DNA from: Dehalococcoidia bacterium
GTDB taxonomy: Bacteria > Chloroflexota > Dehalococcoidia > Tepidiformales > Tepidiformaceae
Direction of reading: 5' to 3'
DNA length: 64,000 nt
Assembly: GCA_020432045.1 (NCBI GenBank)
Contig: JAGQHB010000013.1
Span: 29,345-93,344 of the forward strand
Positions 32,030 to 40,436 of this stretch are shown here, piece by piece. The translations under genes and the position numbers were made by a program. The notes beneath the pieces were generated by a model. That model saw nothing but the letters and a program-made list of their open reading frames with translations, did no database searches and was not told the DNA's origin. Position 1 is the stretch's first letter, and every line of letters starts with the position of its first letter.

Positions 32030-33061
32030 CTATTCCCGGCGGCTGATGACGACCTTGCGGCTCTCGCCTTCGCCGATACTGTTCGTCAGGATTTCAGGGT
32101 CGTCAGCGAGCGTGACGTGGATGATCCGGCGCTCCGCCGGCGCCATCGGCTCCAGCGTGATCGGCGTACCCACTTCCCGCACGCGATCGGCCATTCGCCG
32201 CGCCAGCGACACGATCTGCTCCTCCCGGCGGTGCCGGTAGTGCTCAATATCGATCGTGATCCCGGTCGAACCCTCCACCTGGCGGGTCACGATCAGGTTC
32301 ACAAGGTACTGGAGGGCGACAAGCGTATCGCCGCGCCGCCCAATCAGTAGTCCGAGGTCGTCCCCCGAGAGGTCGATGACCGCCTTCACCGAACCAAGTC
32401 CGTCACCGGGTGTCAGCGGCTCACGGATTGTTATTTCCGCGTTTATGTCGAGCAATCGAAGGATATCATCCACGACCTGTGCGGCGATATCCACTTCTGG
32501 CGCGTTGATGTCGGGCGCAACCTCTGGCCGATCCGCACGCGGCCGCGGAGGGCGGCTCGATGCCGGCCGATCGGGCCGATCAGGCCGATCAGAGCGGCGC
32601 TCTCCCGACGGCGGCCGGCGGTCGCGTCCTCCCCTGGAATCGCCACCACCACTGTTGCTCCGTGCGCCACTGGCTGGCGCAGGGCCACCATCGCCACGCG
32701 GGCGGATGAAGTCCTCCTCGCGGAGCTTCGGCTGAATCTCATCAAGGCTGGCAGCCCCGGGGCGGCCCCGGCCACCGCTGTTGCGCGGGCCACGACCACC
32801 ATTGCCTCGCGGTGAGCCGGTGCTTCGGGGCGCTGAACGCGGGATGCGCGTGTCGGGCAGTTCGTCGTCACCCTCCACTTTTTCACCCTGGGGCAGGCGT
32901 GTCACCCGGACGACGGCGTCATGGCCGCCGCGGCCCAGGAACGAGCGCTTTCCCTCTTCCAGGACAACAAACTCTACTTCGTCGCGGCTTGCCCCCATCT
33001 GGGCGAGTGCACGTTCAATTGCGTCGTCGACGGTTTTGCCGCTTGCTTCGGCCGATTCCAT
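32030..33061 (-). CDS. khpB: RNA-binding protein KhpB (Jag/EloR)
   Basis: The 343-residue protein has a Jag-N domain ('GKTVDDAIERALAQMG', 'EEGKRSFLGRGGHDAVVRV'), a disordered linker of about 130 residues rich in Arg, Gly, Pro, Ser and Asp (about residues 75-205), then a KH domain ('DLGLLIGRRGDTLVALQYL') and an R3H domain ('RREEQIVSLARRMADR', 'ERRIIHVTLADD'). It binds RNA and in firmicutes controls cell elongation. The start at 33061 is chosen because GAGG lies 7 nt upstream; it overlaps the end of yidC by 47 bp. Confidence 0.9.
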   Translation of the reverse strand: MESAEASGKTVDDAIERALAQMGASRDEVEFVVLEEGKRSFLGRGGHDAVVRVTRLPQGEKVEGDDELPDTRIPRSAPRSTGSPRGNGGRGPRNSGGRGRPGAASLDEIQPKLREEDFIRPRGDGGPAPASGARSNSGGGDSRGGRDRRPPSGERRSDRPDRPDRPASSRPPRPRADRPEVAPDINAPEVDIAAQVVDDILRLLDINAEITIREPLTPGDGLGSVKAVIDLSGDDLGLLIGRRGDTLVALQYLVNLIVTRQVEGSTGITIDIEHYRHRREEQIVSLARRMADRVREVGTPITLEPMAPAERRIIHVTLADDPEILTNSIGEGESRKVVISRRE

Positions 33062-33881
33062 TTGCATTCCTCGTTTCACGAGCAGGTTCGATTGGGGCGG
33101 CCGCGGCCGTCGCCTCAACCATCCGCGCCGGTGCGGGTCCGGGCGAACTGGACCCCAGAAGCGGCTGGATGTTGAAGCGAGGCAGCCCATAGACCGCAAC
33201 GTTGAAGGCGACACCGACGATGGAGTTCACCACCCAGTACAGGCTCACGCCGCTTGGAAAGCTCAGCGCGAAGAAGCCGAACATCAGCGGCATCATGTAC
33301 GCCATCATCTGTTGCTGGGCCCGCTGCTGTTCCGTCTGCGTGGGCGTCGCCGTCGTCTTCATCTGGATGTAGGTCGTGAGCCCCACCAGCACGACCATCA
33401 GAATGTTCCCTTCGCGAAGGTCCATCGTCAGGAAACGTTCCTGGATAGGAATCGCGTGCTGGATGAAGCTCCACGAGTAGAGATGGCTCGAAAGCCGTTC
33501 GAGTGCCTCCGGTGATTCCGGAAGCGTGTACCGCACCGCATAGAACAGCGCGAACAGGATAGGCATCTGGAGCAGCATCGGCCCTGCGCAGCCGAGCGGA
33601 TTGGCCCCCGCCTCTTTGTACAGTGCCATCATCTCTTGCTGCCGCCGCTTGGGGTCGCTGTACTTCTTCTGGATCTCCTGGATCTTCGGCTGGATCGCCT
33701 GCATCGCCCGCGTGCTGTGCAGCTGCCGGATCGTCAACGGCCATGTCAACAGCCGGATCAGGATCGTGAACGCAATGATCGCGAGCCCGAAGCTGCCGAA
33801 CAGGACGTTGTTCAGCAGGACCAGGAAATTGATCATTGGGTCCAACAGCAACGGGGTGAAGATCTCCCCAATCAGGCTCAT
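33015..33881 (-). CDS. yidC: Membrane protein insertase YidC
   Basis: The 288-residue protein is of the short Gram-positive/chloroflexi type without the large periplasmic domain. It has five membrane segments, 'FTILIRLLTWPLTIRQLHST' with the conserved hydrophilic-groove Arg, 'GCAGPMLLQMPILFALFYAV', and 'FFALSFPSGVSLYWVVNSI'. A basic C-terminal tail ('RSKRQNRRRRN') is typical for ribosome contact. It inserts membrane proteins alone or with Sec. Its ATG overlaps the stop of the PQQ lipoprotein gene by ATGA. Confidence 0.94.
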   Translation of the reverse strand: MSLIGEIFTPLLLDPMINFLVLLNNVLFGSFGLAIIAFTILIRLLTWPLTIRQLHSTRAMQAIQPKIQEIQKKYSDPKRRQQEMMALYKEAGANPLGCAGPMLLQMPILFALFYAVRYTLPESPEALERLSSHLYSWSFIQHAIPIQERFLTMDLREGNILMVVLVGLTTYIQMKTTATPTQTEQQRAQQQMMAYMMPLMFGFFALSFPSGVSLYWVVNSIVGVAFNVAVYGLPRFNIQPLLGSSSPGPAPARMVEATAAAAPIEPARETRNANGIGRSKRQNRRRRN

Positions 33882-35005
33882 CGTGCCACGCTCGCGATCG
33901 AAAGCGGCGTCACCTGGAGCCGTGCTGGGTCAGCTTCAAAGAGCTTCCCCTGCGTCGTCGCAATCAGTGCTTTGCCGTCCAGCACGACCAGGGAGGCCCG
34001 TACGGACCCGGCGTTATCAAGCGGTACGCTGTTCTTCATCGCGCCCGTCTTCAGGTCGATGAAGTGAATCTCCGGATCCCGCGTCGCCACGATGAGCGTA
34101 TCTCCAATAACCACTGGTGCCGATTTTATCCGAGCTCCCGCGTCATATGGAGGCCAGACATCCTCTCCAGTTGTTATGTTAAGCGCATGGACTTTTCCAC
34201 CGAAGTCCCCGAAATACAGTACGTCGCCGGCGATGGCCGGGCGGCTCCACACCCACTCCCCGACATTAAACGGCCCTGAAACGATGGATCCGTCCGCCGT
34301 CGAGATCACCGTCACCTTCTTGTTTAGCCCGGGGACGAACAGCCGGTCAGTGCCGACGAGCGCAAGGTCCGCGATCGCCCCCGAGTTCTTGTACGGCTCT
34401 GCCCAGACCGGCGACGCATCCGCGAGGCGGTAGGCTGAGACCTCGCCGCCCATTGTCGCCACGAACACCGTATCTCCGGCAATGACGGGCGCCGCATAGA
34501 TACCCTTGGAGAACGAGAGTCCCCCTTTCGGCCATCCGGCGGCGGCATCACCTGTCGTCTTATCCAGCACATAGAGCTTCCCGTCGGTCGTTCCGAAGGC
34601 CAGATAGCTGCCTTCAAGCACGGGTCCACCCACGATGCCGCCTGCAATCGCATTGCCGCGGGACCACTCCACAGCACCGTTCTTCAGCGAAACGGCGTAA
34701 AGCTGGCCGTTCCAGGAGCCGAAGTAGAGCGATTCACCATCACTGACCGAGTCATAGACTGCCTTGAAGGCAACCTTGGGCTCCTGCTGCGTCGAATTGG
34801 GGATCGACCAGGCGACGCTGGCGTTGCCATCGGCATCGATGGAGAGCGCCGTGAGCCGGTCCTTCTTTGGGAAATAGTAGAGAGATGAGTCAGAGACAAC
34901 GGGACTCGCCCAGCCTTCAGGGTTCTTCACGCCACCGCAGGCAGCGGTGGTCAGCACGAAGACAGCGGCGAGGAGCCCCGCCGCCAGAGCGCGGGGGAGG
35001 TTCAC
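33878..35005 (-). CDS. PQQ-repeat beta-propeller lipoprotein
   Basis: The 375-residue protein has a signal peptide and lipobox ('VFVLTTAACGG', Cys near residue 24) and a chain of propeller blades with repeats such as 'GSWNGQLYAVSLKNGAVEW', 'GTTDGKLYVLDKTTGD' and 'GDFGGKVHALNITTGEDVW'. It resembles BamB-type and PQQ-binding-like proteins. The GTG start at 35005 has TACCAT 6 nt upstream, so this gene opens the yidC-khpB-pfkB-parA-parB-ridA transcript and separates it from yidD. It is not a usual member of the rpmH-yidC cluster. Confidence 0.85.
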   Translation of the reverse strand: MNLPRALAAGLLAAVFVLTTAACGGVKNPEGWASPVVSDSSLYYFPKKDRLTALSIDADGNASVAWSIPNSTQQEPKVAFKAVYDSVSDGESLYFGSWNGQLYAVSLKNGAVEWSRGNAIAGGIVGGPVLEGSYLAFGTTDGKLYVLDKTTGDAAAGWPKGGLSFSKGIYAAPVIAGDTVFVATMGGEVSAYRLADASPVWAEPYKNSGAIADLALVGTDRLFVPGLNKKVTVISTADGSIVSGPFNVGEWVWSRPAIAGDVLYFGDFGGKVHALNITTGEDVWPPYDAGARIKSAPVVIGDTLIVATRDPEIHFIDLKTGAMKNSVPLDNAGSVRASLVVLDGKALIATTQGKLFEADPARLQVTPLSIASVAR

Positions 35006-35011
35006 GTCGCC

Positions 35012-35017
35012 ATGGTA
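35012..35017 (-). promoter_or_regulatory. -10 box leading the yidC-par operon
   Basis: TACCAT on the minus strand 6 nt before GTG 35005. It lies about 100 bp from the nearest parS site. Confidence 0.55.
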
Positions 35018-35111
35018 GCAGCGGCAACCGAATGGGATACCGGCTTTACGGCCCATCCTCGCGGCCGCATTCCAATGCCACCAGTAACTCCTGCAACGGG
35101 AAAGCGCAGTC

Positions 35112-35131
35112 CCTGTTTCACGTGAAACAGG
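35112..35131. promoter_or_regulatory. parS: parS site 1
   Basis: A perfect 20-bp palindrome containing the canonical ParB site TGTTTCACGTGAAACA (35114-35129). It lies in the intergenic region between yidD and the PQQ lipoprotein gene. Confidence 0.95.
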
Positions 35132-35157
35132 CCCACTAGGGGCCAGGCAGGCTCACA

Positions 35158-35183
35158 GCCGGTGTTTCACGTGAAACACCGGC
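35158..35183. promoter_or_regulatory. parS: parS site 2
   Basis: A perfect 26-bp palindrome centred on the same 16-bp parS core (35163-35178), 49 bp centre to centre from site 1. With ParB and ParA encoded close by, this is a functional centromere by all visible criteria. Confidence 0.95.
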
Positions 35184-35190
35184 GCCCACC

Positions 35191-35418
35191 TCAGTCGCGC
35201 CCGGCCCGCTCCGGCACCGGGTCGTACCCGCTGCCTCCCCACGGTGTACACCTGGCGAGCCGCTTCAGCCCAAGCCACATCCCCTTCACCGGCCCATGCA
35301 GTTCAATCGCTGTCTCCATATATCGCGAGCATGATGGTTCGTACCTGCACATCGGTGGGAGGACCGGCGAAATCAAGCGCTGATACCGGCGCACTATCCA
35401 GAGCAGCACCCGCTTCAC
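35191..35418 (-). CDS. yidD: Membrane protein insertion efficiency factor YidD
   Basis: The 75-residue protein has the YidD core '[31 protein letters not shown]' region with its three Cys positions and ends '[13 protein letters not shown]'. YidD assists YidC-dependent insertion. Its ATG overlaps the rnpA stop (ATGA), the classic arrangement. The gene ends only 8 bp before the second parS palindrome. Confidence 0.93.
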   Translation of the reverse strand: MKRVLLWIVRRYQRLISPVLPPMCRYEPSCSRYMETAIELHGPVKGMWLGLKRLARCTPWGGSGYDPVPERAGRD

Positions 35419-35771
35419 AGCTCCCGCCGTGCCACGACATAGCCCACTCGCCGCAACTGCCGCTGTAGCTCATCCACCAATCGCTCGAACTCCATCCCGG
35501 CGGCCGCCGACCGCGCCACTACGACCACGTCGACGCCACCTTCAGCATCCAGCTCCACCGCCGCCGCCTTCATCCTCCGCCGCATCCTGTTCCTGGCGGG
35601 AGATCCCGGAAACACCTTCTTGCCCGCCGCGAACCCCCAGCGGACGTGCCCAACATCGTTCGCGATCGTCCGGACAAGCAGGAAGGGGCCGCCAATGGCG
35701 ACCCCTTCCTTGAACACACGTTCGAACTCCGGACCTTTCCGGAGCCTGCGAGCTCGCCCGAGGCGGCTCAC
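35415..35771 (-). CDS. rnpA: Ribonuclease P protein component
   Basis: From GTG 35771 the 118-residue product has the usual length and motifs: '[16 protein letters not shown]' at the start and '[25 protein letters not shown]', including the RNR signature that contacts RNase P RNA. The GTG overlaps the rpmH stop in GTGA, so coupling is expected. The same frame is open for 49 more codons upstream to GTG 35918, 7 nt before the rpmH start, which would give a 167-residue form containing rpmH in another frame, as in Thermus. The short form is preferred but the long form is possible. Confidence 0.9.
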   Translation of the reverse strand: MSRLGRARRLRKGPEFERVFKEGVAIGGPFLLVRTIANDVGHVRWGFAAGKKVFPGSPARNRMRRRMKAAAVELDAEGGVDVVVVARSAAAGMEFERLVDELQRQLRRVGYVVARREL

Positions 35772-35911
35772 ACCATCGTCAGACGCTTCCGGCCCCGAAG
35801 CCGGCGCGTCTTCAGCACTTCGCGGCCCTCGCGGGTCTGCATGCGGTGCCGGAACCCGTGCCGCCGGGCCCGGCGCCGGTTGTGCGGCTGAAAGGTTCGC
35901 TTCGTCGACAT
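35768..35911 (-). CDS. rpmH: 50S ribosomal protein L34
   Basis: A 47-residue L34: '[19 protein letters not shown]' then '[17 protein letters not shown]' and 'RGRKRLTMV'. This matches the universal L34 pattern. The ATG at 35911 is preceded by GGAACCGGACGTGAGCT. The gene is wholly inside a longer open frame in the rnpA register (35415-35918). Confidence 0.96.
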   Translation of the reverse strand: MSTKRTFQPHNRRRARRHGFRHRMQTREGREVLKTRRLRGRKRLTMV

Positions 35912-35969
35912 AGCTCACGTCCGGTTCCTGTAGATGAATGGATAGCGTATGCCATCCGGCCCCGAACGG

Positions 35970-38219
35970 TCACCTTCCGCCCGAATTCGCCCCATACGCG
36001 TACTCATAGCGCCCGTACGCCTCCAGGACCAGCTCCACGTAGTTCCGGGTCTCATCAATATCCACAACTTCCACGAACGAGGCGGCACTCCTGCCGTCCC
36101 ACGCCTCTTTCCAGGCCACCGCCCGGCTCGGGCCCCCGTTGTAGGCGGCCAGCGCCACGAACGCCTCACCGAACCGCGCCACCTGTTCGCCGATATAGTG
36201 CGCGCCGAACCGCAGGCTCACCGACGGTTGCAGCAGCTGCGATGGAGTGAAGGCATCTACGTCCAGCGCGGCCGCGATCGCTTCCCCCGTTGCTGGCATT
36301 ACCTGCGTCAGGCCCAGTGCCCCCGCATGCGAAACCGCTCCCGGCTCCCAGAAACTCTCAGTCCGCACAAGAGCCGCCACGAACAGCGGGTCGAGCCCCG
36401 CGATTCGCGCTTCTGCGTCCAGCACAGCCGGGAAATCAAGCGGATAGGCGAGTGCCATAAGGTCCGGCGGCGCTTCCTGCCACGAAATTCCGAGCCCCGC
36501 CCGCAACCTCTCGGCGAGGCGTGCCGCGGTCCCGCCAAGTCCGAGTTCACGCGCCTCCCGCGCCGCCGCCAGGATCTCCCAGGCCGAACTGCCAGGAGGC
36601 GCTGCCTCCAGTAGCACGGCGGCCGCCTCGTCCCGAAGCCCAAGCGCCACGAGGTTCGGTGCAGCAGTCACCGGCGCCGCCACAGGCGTACCGGGCGTCA
36701 GGGTCGCCACCCACCTTTCCGTGGCAGCCCAGTCTATCTCCCGCGAAAGTTCACGCGGCCGGTAGCGCACGTCCAGTGCCCCGGAGGCGCCCACCGCCCT
36801 TGCCGCCTCCAGTCCATAGAAGTCCAACGGACCGGCGCGGATCGCTGCATCAAACGATGCAACTGCGAGGTCCGTCTGTCCCGACGCTGCAAACGCCACA
36901 CCCCGCCAGAACAGCACCCGTGGACTGGAATCGGTGACCGACTCCCAGGCTTCCGCGGCCGCCGCCGGCTCGCCGCGCGCGTACAGGACAAACCCAGCGC
37001 GAAACCCGGCCTCAGTCGTGAACTCGCCCCTGGGGGTTGAGTTCGCCAGAGCGACATAACGTATGGATGCCTGGTCCCAGGCTTCCAATCGCTCTGTGCT
37101 CCGTGCGGCCCAGTAACGCGCCCGGTGCGCGAACGGCGACCCCGGGGCCAGCGCGACAACCTCGTCGTAGAGCGGGATAGCGTTGGCGGGGTCCCCGCGG
37201 TCTTCCGTCGTCGCGGCGAGGTAATACAGCGCGTACACCCGCCGTTCGTCATCGAGTGGCGGGTCGGCTGCCAGCGCAGCCTCCAGCGCTGCAGCCGCGT
37301 CACCGTACCGCCGGGCTCGATAATAGACATAACCTGCATCTACAAGGTCGACGAACCTCCCATCAGCCCGCAGTGCGTCGATTGCGGCCGCTGCCTGGGG
37401 GTCCGCAGGTGTTTCCTCTACGATTGTCGCTAGCACGGCGGCCCGTTCGTCGGCACGCCCGAGCCGTCCATAGACGGATGCCAGTTCCGCCCGGTCCCGC
37501 GCGAGCCCGGACACGGGTACGAGCGCTTCCAGCTGGCTCGCCAACTCCTGAAGGTCGCCGGATTCGCGCGCGGCCGCCACATTTCGTCGCTTCACACCCT
37601 CGACCAGTGCCGCTGGCACTTCCGGCTCCACGGAGATCCGGTCGCCAACTGCGGCTGCGAGGGCAACATCGCCTGCCCCGATCGCGGCGCGCTGCAACTC
37701 CGCCAGCACAAACGGCCCCAACGCCCCGGTGCTGGCCTCCGCGGCGGCCTGCAGCGGCCCCAATGCCTCATCGAAGCGCCCCAGGTCATTGAGCAGCCGC
37801 CCCAGCAAGAACTGACTCTGCGCCACGTCCGCCGCGTTGCCGCTGCCACGGTGTTCGAGACTCGCCTGCAGCGCTTCGACTGCCGCCGCGTCATCCCCGG
37901 CCGAAAACGCCGCGACCGCCTGGCCGAGCAGCGCCTGTTGCCGCACGCTCCCGCTCGAACCGGCAGCGATGGCCCTGTAGGCCTCGGCCGCGGCGGCGTA
38001 GTCACCTGCCTCGAACAGCGCTTTCGCGCGGTCCAGCACGCCGGTTACTCGTGGGACATTCGCGGCGTCGCCGCCAGCACCCTGCACGGCCGCGGTGCCT
38101 TCCGGGCCCGGCGTCGGCGTAGCGGATGGGGACGAGCCTCCGCAAGCCCATACCGATGCTGCGAACATCGAAAGCGCGGAGATCGCCATCACGGCGCGGC
38201 CGTTGCGTTTCGACGGCAC
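35970..38219 (-). CDS. Lytic transglycosylase lipoprotein with TPR-rich superhelix (Slt-like)
   Basis: The 749-residue protein has a signal peptide with lipobox ('FAASVWACGG', Cys near residue 26), about 500 residues of TPR-like helical repeats (for example 'ALFEAGDYAAAAEAYRAIA'), and a C-terminal SLT domain: 'ALVRTESFWEPGAVSHAGA' with the catalytic Glu, 'LGLTQVMPATG' and 'ALAAYNGGPSRA'. It cleaves peptidoglycan glycan strands. GTG 38219 is preferred because TAGCAT lies 7 nt upstream and the signal peptide then begins 'PSKRNGRAVM'. It occupies the place upstream of rpmH where dnaA is often found. Confidence 0.9.
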   Translation of the reverse strand: MPSKRNGRAVMAISALSMFAASVWACGGSSPSATPTPGPEGTAAVQGAGGDAANVPRVTGVLDRAKALFEAGDYAAAAEAYRAIAAGSSGSVRQQALLGQAVAAFSAGDDAAAVEALQASLEHRGSGNAADVAQSQFLLGRLLNDLGRFDEALGPLQAAAEASTGALGPFVLAELQRAAIGAGDVALAAAVGDRISVEPEVPAALVEGVKRRNVAAARESGDLQELASQLEALVPVSGLARDRAELASVYGRLGRADERAAVLATIVEETPADPQAAAAIDALRADGRFVDLVDAGYVYYRARRYGDAAAALEAALAADPPLDDERRVYALYYLAATTEDRGDPANAIPLYDEVVALAPGSPFAHRARYWAARSTERLEAWDQASIRYVALANSTPRGEFTTEAGFRAGFVLYARGEPAAAAEAWESVTDSSPRVLFWRGVAFAASGQTDLAVASFDAAIRAGPLDFYGLEAARAVGASGALDVRYRPRELSREIDWAATERWVATLTPGTPVAAPVTAAPNLVALGLRDEAAAVLLEAAPPGSSAWEILAAAREARELGLGGTAARLAERLRAGLGISWQEAPPDLMALAYPLDFPAVLDAEARIAGLDPLFVAALVRTESFWEPGAVSHAGALGLTQVMPATGEAIAAALDVDAFTPSQLLQPSVSLRFGAHYIGEQVARFGEAFVALAAYNGGPSRAVAWKEAWDGRSAASFVEVVDIDETRNYVELVLEAYGRYEYAYGANSGGR

Positions 38220-38226
38220 TGCCATG

Positions 38227-38232
38227 ATGCTA
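38227..38232 (-). promoter_or_regulatory. -10 box of lytic transglycosylase gene
   Basis: TAGCAT on the minus strand 7 nt before GTG 38219; overlaps the upstream alternative start of the divergent alr gene. Confidence 0.5.
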
Positions 38233-38286
38233 GACACGCTCTTTCGGGGCCGTCAAAGCCCACGAAAGGACCTACGAACCGCTGGA

Positions 38287-39495
38287 GTGCCGGTGACACA
38301 GCTTCTCGCCGGAGCAGCCACCCCCGACCGCGATGGCGCCGCGGCGTGCGGCAGCGAAACGCTGGCCTCTGCCACCGCCTCCCTCAATAGCTGGATCGAA
38401 GTCGATCTTGATGCGCTCGCCCACAATGCCGGCGCCCTGCGCAGCTTTGTGAGCCCCTCCGAATTGATCGCCGTCGTCAAAGCCAACGCCTATGGAGCAG
38501 GCATCCGGGGCGTCGCGCCCGCCCTCGAAAACGCTGGCGTCGACCGTTTCGCCGTGGTCTGGGTGCAGGAGGCGGTCGAGCTTCGGGCCCTTGGTGTCTC
38601 CCGCCCGATCCTTGTCCTCGGCCACGCCAACGAATCAGATATCCCGGTAGTCTTGCAATACGACATAACGTTGACCTGTGACACACTGGCCCTCGGCCGG
38701 AAGCTCGCTGCGGATGCGTTTGCCGCGGGAAAACGCGCGAAGGTCCACATCCACGTCGACACCGGGCTCCATCGCGACGGCCTCACACCCGACGCGGCCA
38801 TTCGCCTGGCACAGGCGCTGCGCGACCTGCCCGGGCTCGATGTCGAAGGCCTCAGCACGCATATGGCCAACGCCGACGAAGCCGACGACTCATTCTCGGG
38901 CGAACAGGAGGCCGCCTTCGCTGCTGTCTGCGACGCGCTGCCATGGATCCGCTACCGCCACGCCGCCAACAGCGCCACAGCCCTGCGGCGGCCAGGCGCG
39001 CGCCTCACAGGAGTGCGAGTTGGCCTCGCGCTCCACGGCGTCCAGCCCGATTTCACGCCCGAGGCAGGGCTGCGACCCGTCCTCCAGCTCAAGTCGCATC
39101 TCATCCGCATTGTTGACGTAGCCCCGGGCGAAGGCGCCAGCTACGGACTTACGTGGCGTGCCGGCCGGCCGTCGCGCCTGGGCCTCGTGCCCGTTGGCTA
39201 CGCGGACGGCTGGCGGCGCGGACTCGGCAACACCGGCCATGTCCTCGTCCGTGGCATCCCCTGCCCGATGGTTGGGCGCGTCTGCATGGATCAGTTTCTT
39301 GTTGACGTAACGGATGTACAAGGCGCGGCGACCGGCGACGAAGCCGTCCTCATCGGCGCACAGGGCGCAGCTGAAATCACGGCCGAAGCGGTCGCCCGGA
39401 CCGCCGGCACCATCCCCTGGGACGTGCTCTCATCGCTCCAGGCGCGGCTTCCACGCCTCTTTCACCGCGACGGCATCGTAGAGACGCGCCAGTAG
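38287..39495 (+). CDS. alr: Alanine racemase
   Basis: The 402-residue PLP enzyme has the cofactor Lys in 'AVVKANAYGAG', 'HIHVDTGLHRDGL', 'RHAANSATAL', the catalytic Tyr in 'GASYGLTWRAG' and 'GRVCMDQFLVDVTDV'. It converts L- to D-alanine for peptidoglycan. The true start is unsure: GTG 38287 leaves a 37-residue leader before 'SWIEVDLDALAHNA', and ATG 38227 would add 20 more residues but would overlap the divergent promoter of the transglycosylase gene. The pairing of two peptidoglycan genes back to back is sensible. Confidence 0.92.
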   Translation: MPVTQLLAGAATPDRDGAAACGSETLASATASLNSWIEVDLDALAHNAGALRSFVSPSELIAVVKANAYGAGIRGVAPALENAGVDRFAVVWVQEAVELRALGVSRPILVLGHANESDIPVVLQYDITLTCDTLALGRKLAADAFAAGKRAKVHIHVDTGLHRDGLTPDAAIRLAQALRDLPGLDVEGLSTHMANADEADDSFSGEQEAAFAAVCDALPWIRYRHAANSATALRRPGARLTGVRVGLALHGVQPDFTPEAGLRPVLQLKSHLIRIVDVAPGEGASYGLTWRAGRPSRLGLVPVGYADGWRRGLGNTGHVLVRGIPCPMVGRVCMDQFLVDVTDVQGAATGDEAVLIGAQGAAEITAEAVARTAGTIPWDVLSSLQARLPRLFHRDGIVETRQ

Positions 39496-39498
39496 CCG

Positions 39499-40275
39499 CT
39501 ACCGCGCCCGGCTGCCGCCATCGATGGTGTAGACACCGCCACTGATGAACTTCGCATCGTCGCTGCAGAGAAACGCGACCAGCGCCGCGACCTCTCCCGG
39601 CTCGCCGTAGCGTCCGAGTGGAATATTCGCCGCCATCGACTTGTGCACCGCCTCCGGGTCGTCCGCGTTTATCCCCCGTTCGAGTGAACGCATCATCCGC
39701 GTCTCAATCGGCGACGGGCAGATCGCGTTCACCCGGATGTTGTCGCCACCAAACTCGAGCGCGCCGCTCTTGGAGAGGCCGATAACCGCGTGTTTGCTGG
39801 CGCCGTAGGCGATGATGGTCGGCGTTCCACTCAGCCCGGCGACCGAGGCCGTGTTTACGATGGCGCCGCCACCCACCTTCCGCATCACCGGCACGACGTA
39901 CTTCATGCCCAGCCAGACGCCCTTCACGTTCACCGCCATCACGCGGTCGAACATCTCCTCCGGGTAGTCCGTGCTCGGCCCAACCCAGCCCTCGATCCCG
40001 GCGTTGTTAAAGAACGCATCGATCCGTCCAAACCGCGCCACCGCCGCATCCACATAGGCTTTCACCTGCGACGACTGCGTCACGTCGGCGGGGGTGGCGA
40101 TCGCCTCGCTCCCGAGCCTGTTCACGGCAGAAATGACGCCGCCGAGGTCACTCTCCGCAAGATCTACCGCGACTACGCGGGCACCTTCCGCGGCAAACCG
40201 AAGGCATGCCTCCCGGCCGATACCGCCTGCCGCCCCTGTCACCACCGCCACCTTTCCTTCGAATCGACGTTCCAT
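39499..40275 (-). CDS. Short-chain dehydrogenase/reductase
   Basis: The 258-residue classical SDR has the NAD-binding 'VTGAAGGIGREACL', 'NNAGIEGW', the catalytic Ser in 'NTASVAGLSG' and Tyr-x-x-x-Lys in 'AYGASKHAVIG', and ends 'ISGGVYTIDGGSRAR'. It oxidises or reduces an alcohol or ketone; the substrate is unknown. GGGAGG lies upstream of ATG 40275. It is convergent with alr, with only 3 bp between the stops. Confidence 0.9.
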   Translation of the reverse strand: MERRFEGKVAVVTGAAGGIGREACLRFAAEGARVVAVDLAESDLGGVISAVNRLGSEAIATPADVTQSSQVKAYVDAAVARFGRIDAFFNNAGIEGWVGPSTDYPEEMFDRVMAVNVKGVWLGMKYVVPVMRKVGGGAIVNTASVAGLSGTPTIIAYGASKHAVIGLSKSGALEFGGDNIRVNAICPSPIETRMMRSLERGINADDPEAVHKSMAANIPLGRYGEPGEVAALVAFLCSDDAKFISGGVYTIDGGSRAR

Positions 40276-40436
40276 CCGCGTGCCTCCCGGCTTGTCTTAC
40301 TCCGCGACCATAGCGAGCACCCCTATCGGGCGCTACCGCCCCACTGTCGAAGCCGATCGTCCCGCATAGGATTGTTTGCCACCCACGAAGCATTACACTC
40401 GATGCCACATACCCTCGCCGCCGGTTTGCGGCAGAA

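Noticed and set aside
35919..35969. oriC between rpmH and the lytic transglycosylase gene
   Set aside because: Only about 50 bp, with no TTATCCACA-type boxes or AT-rich segment.
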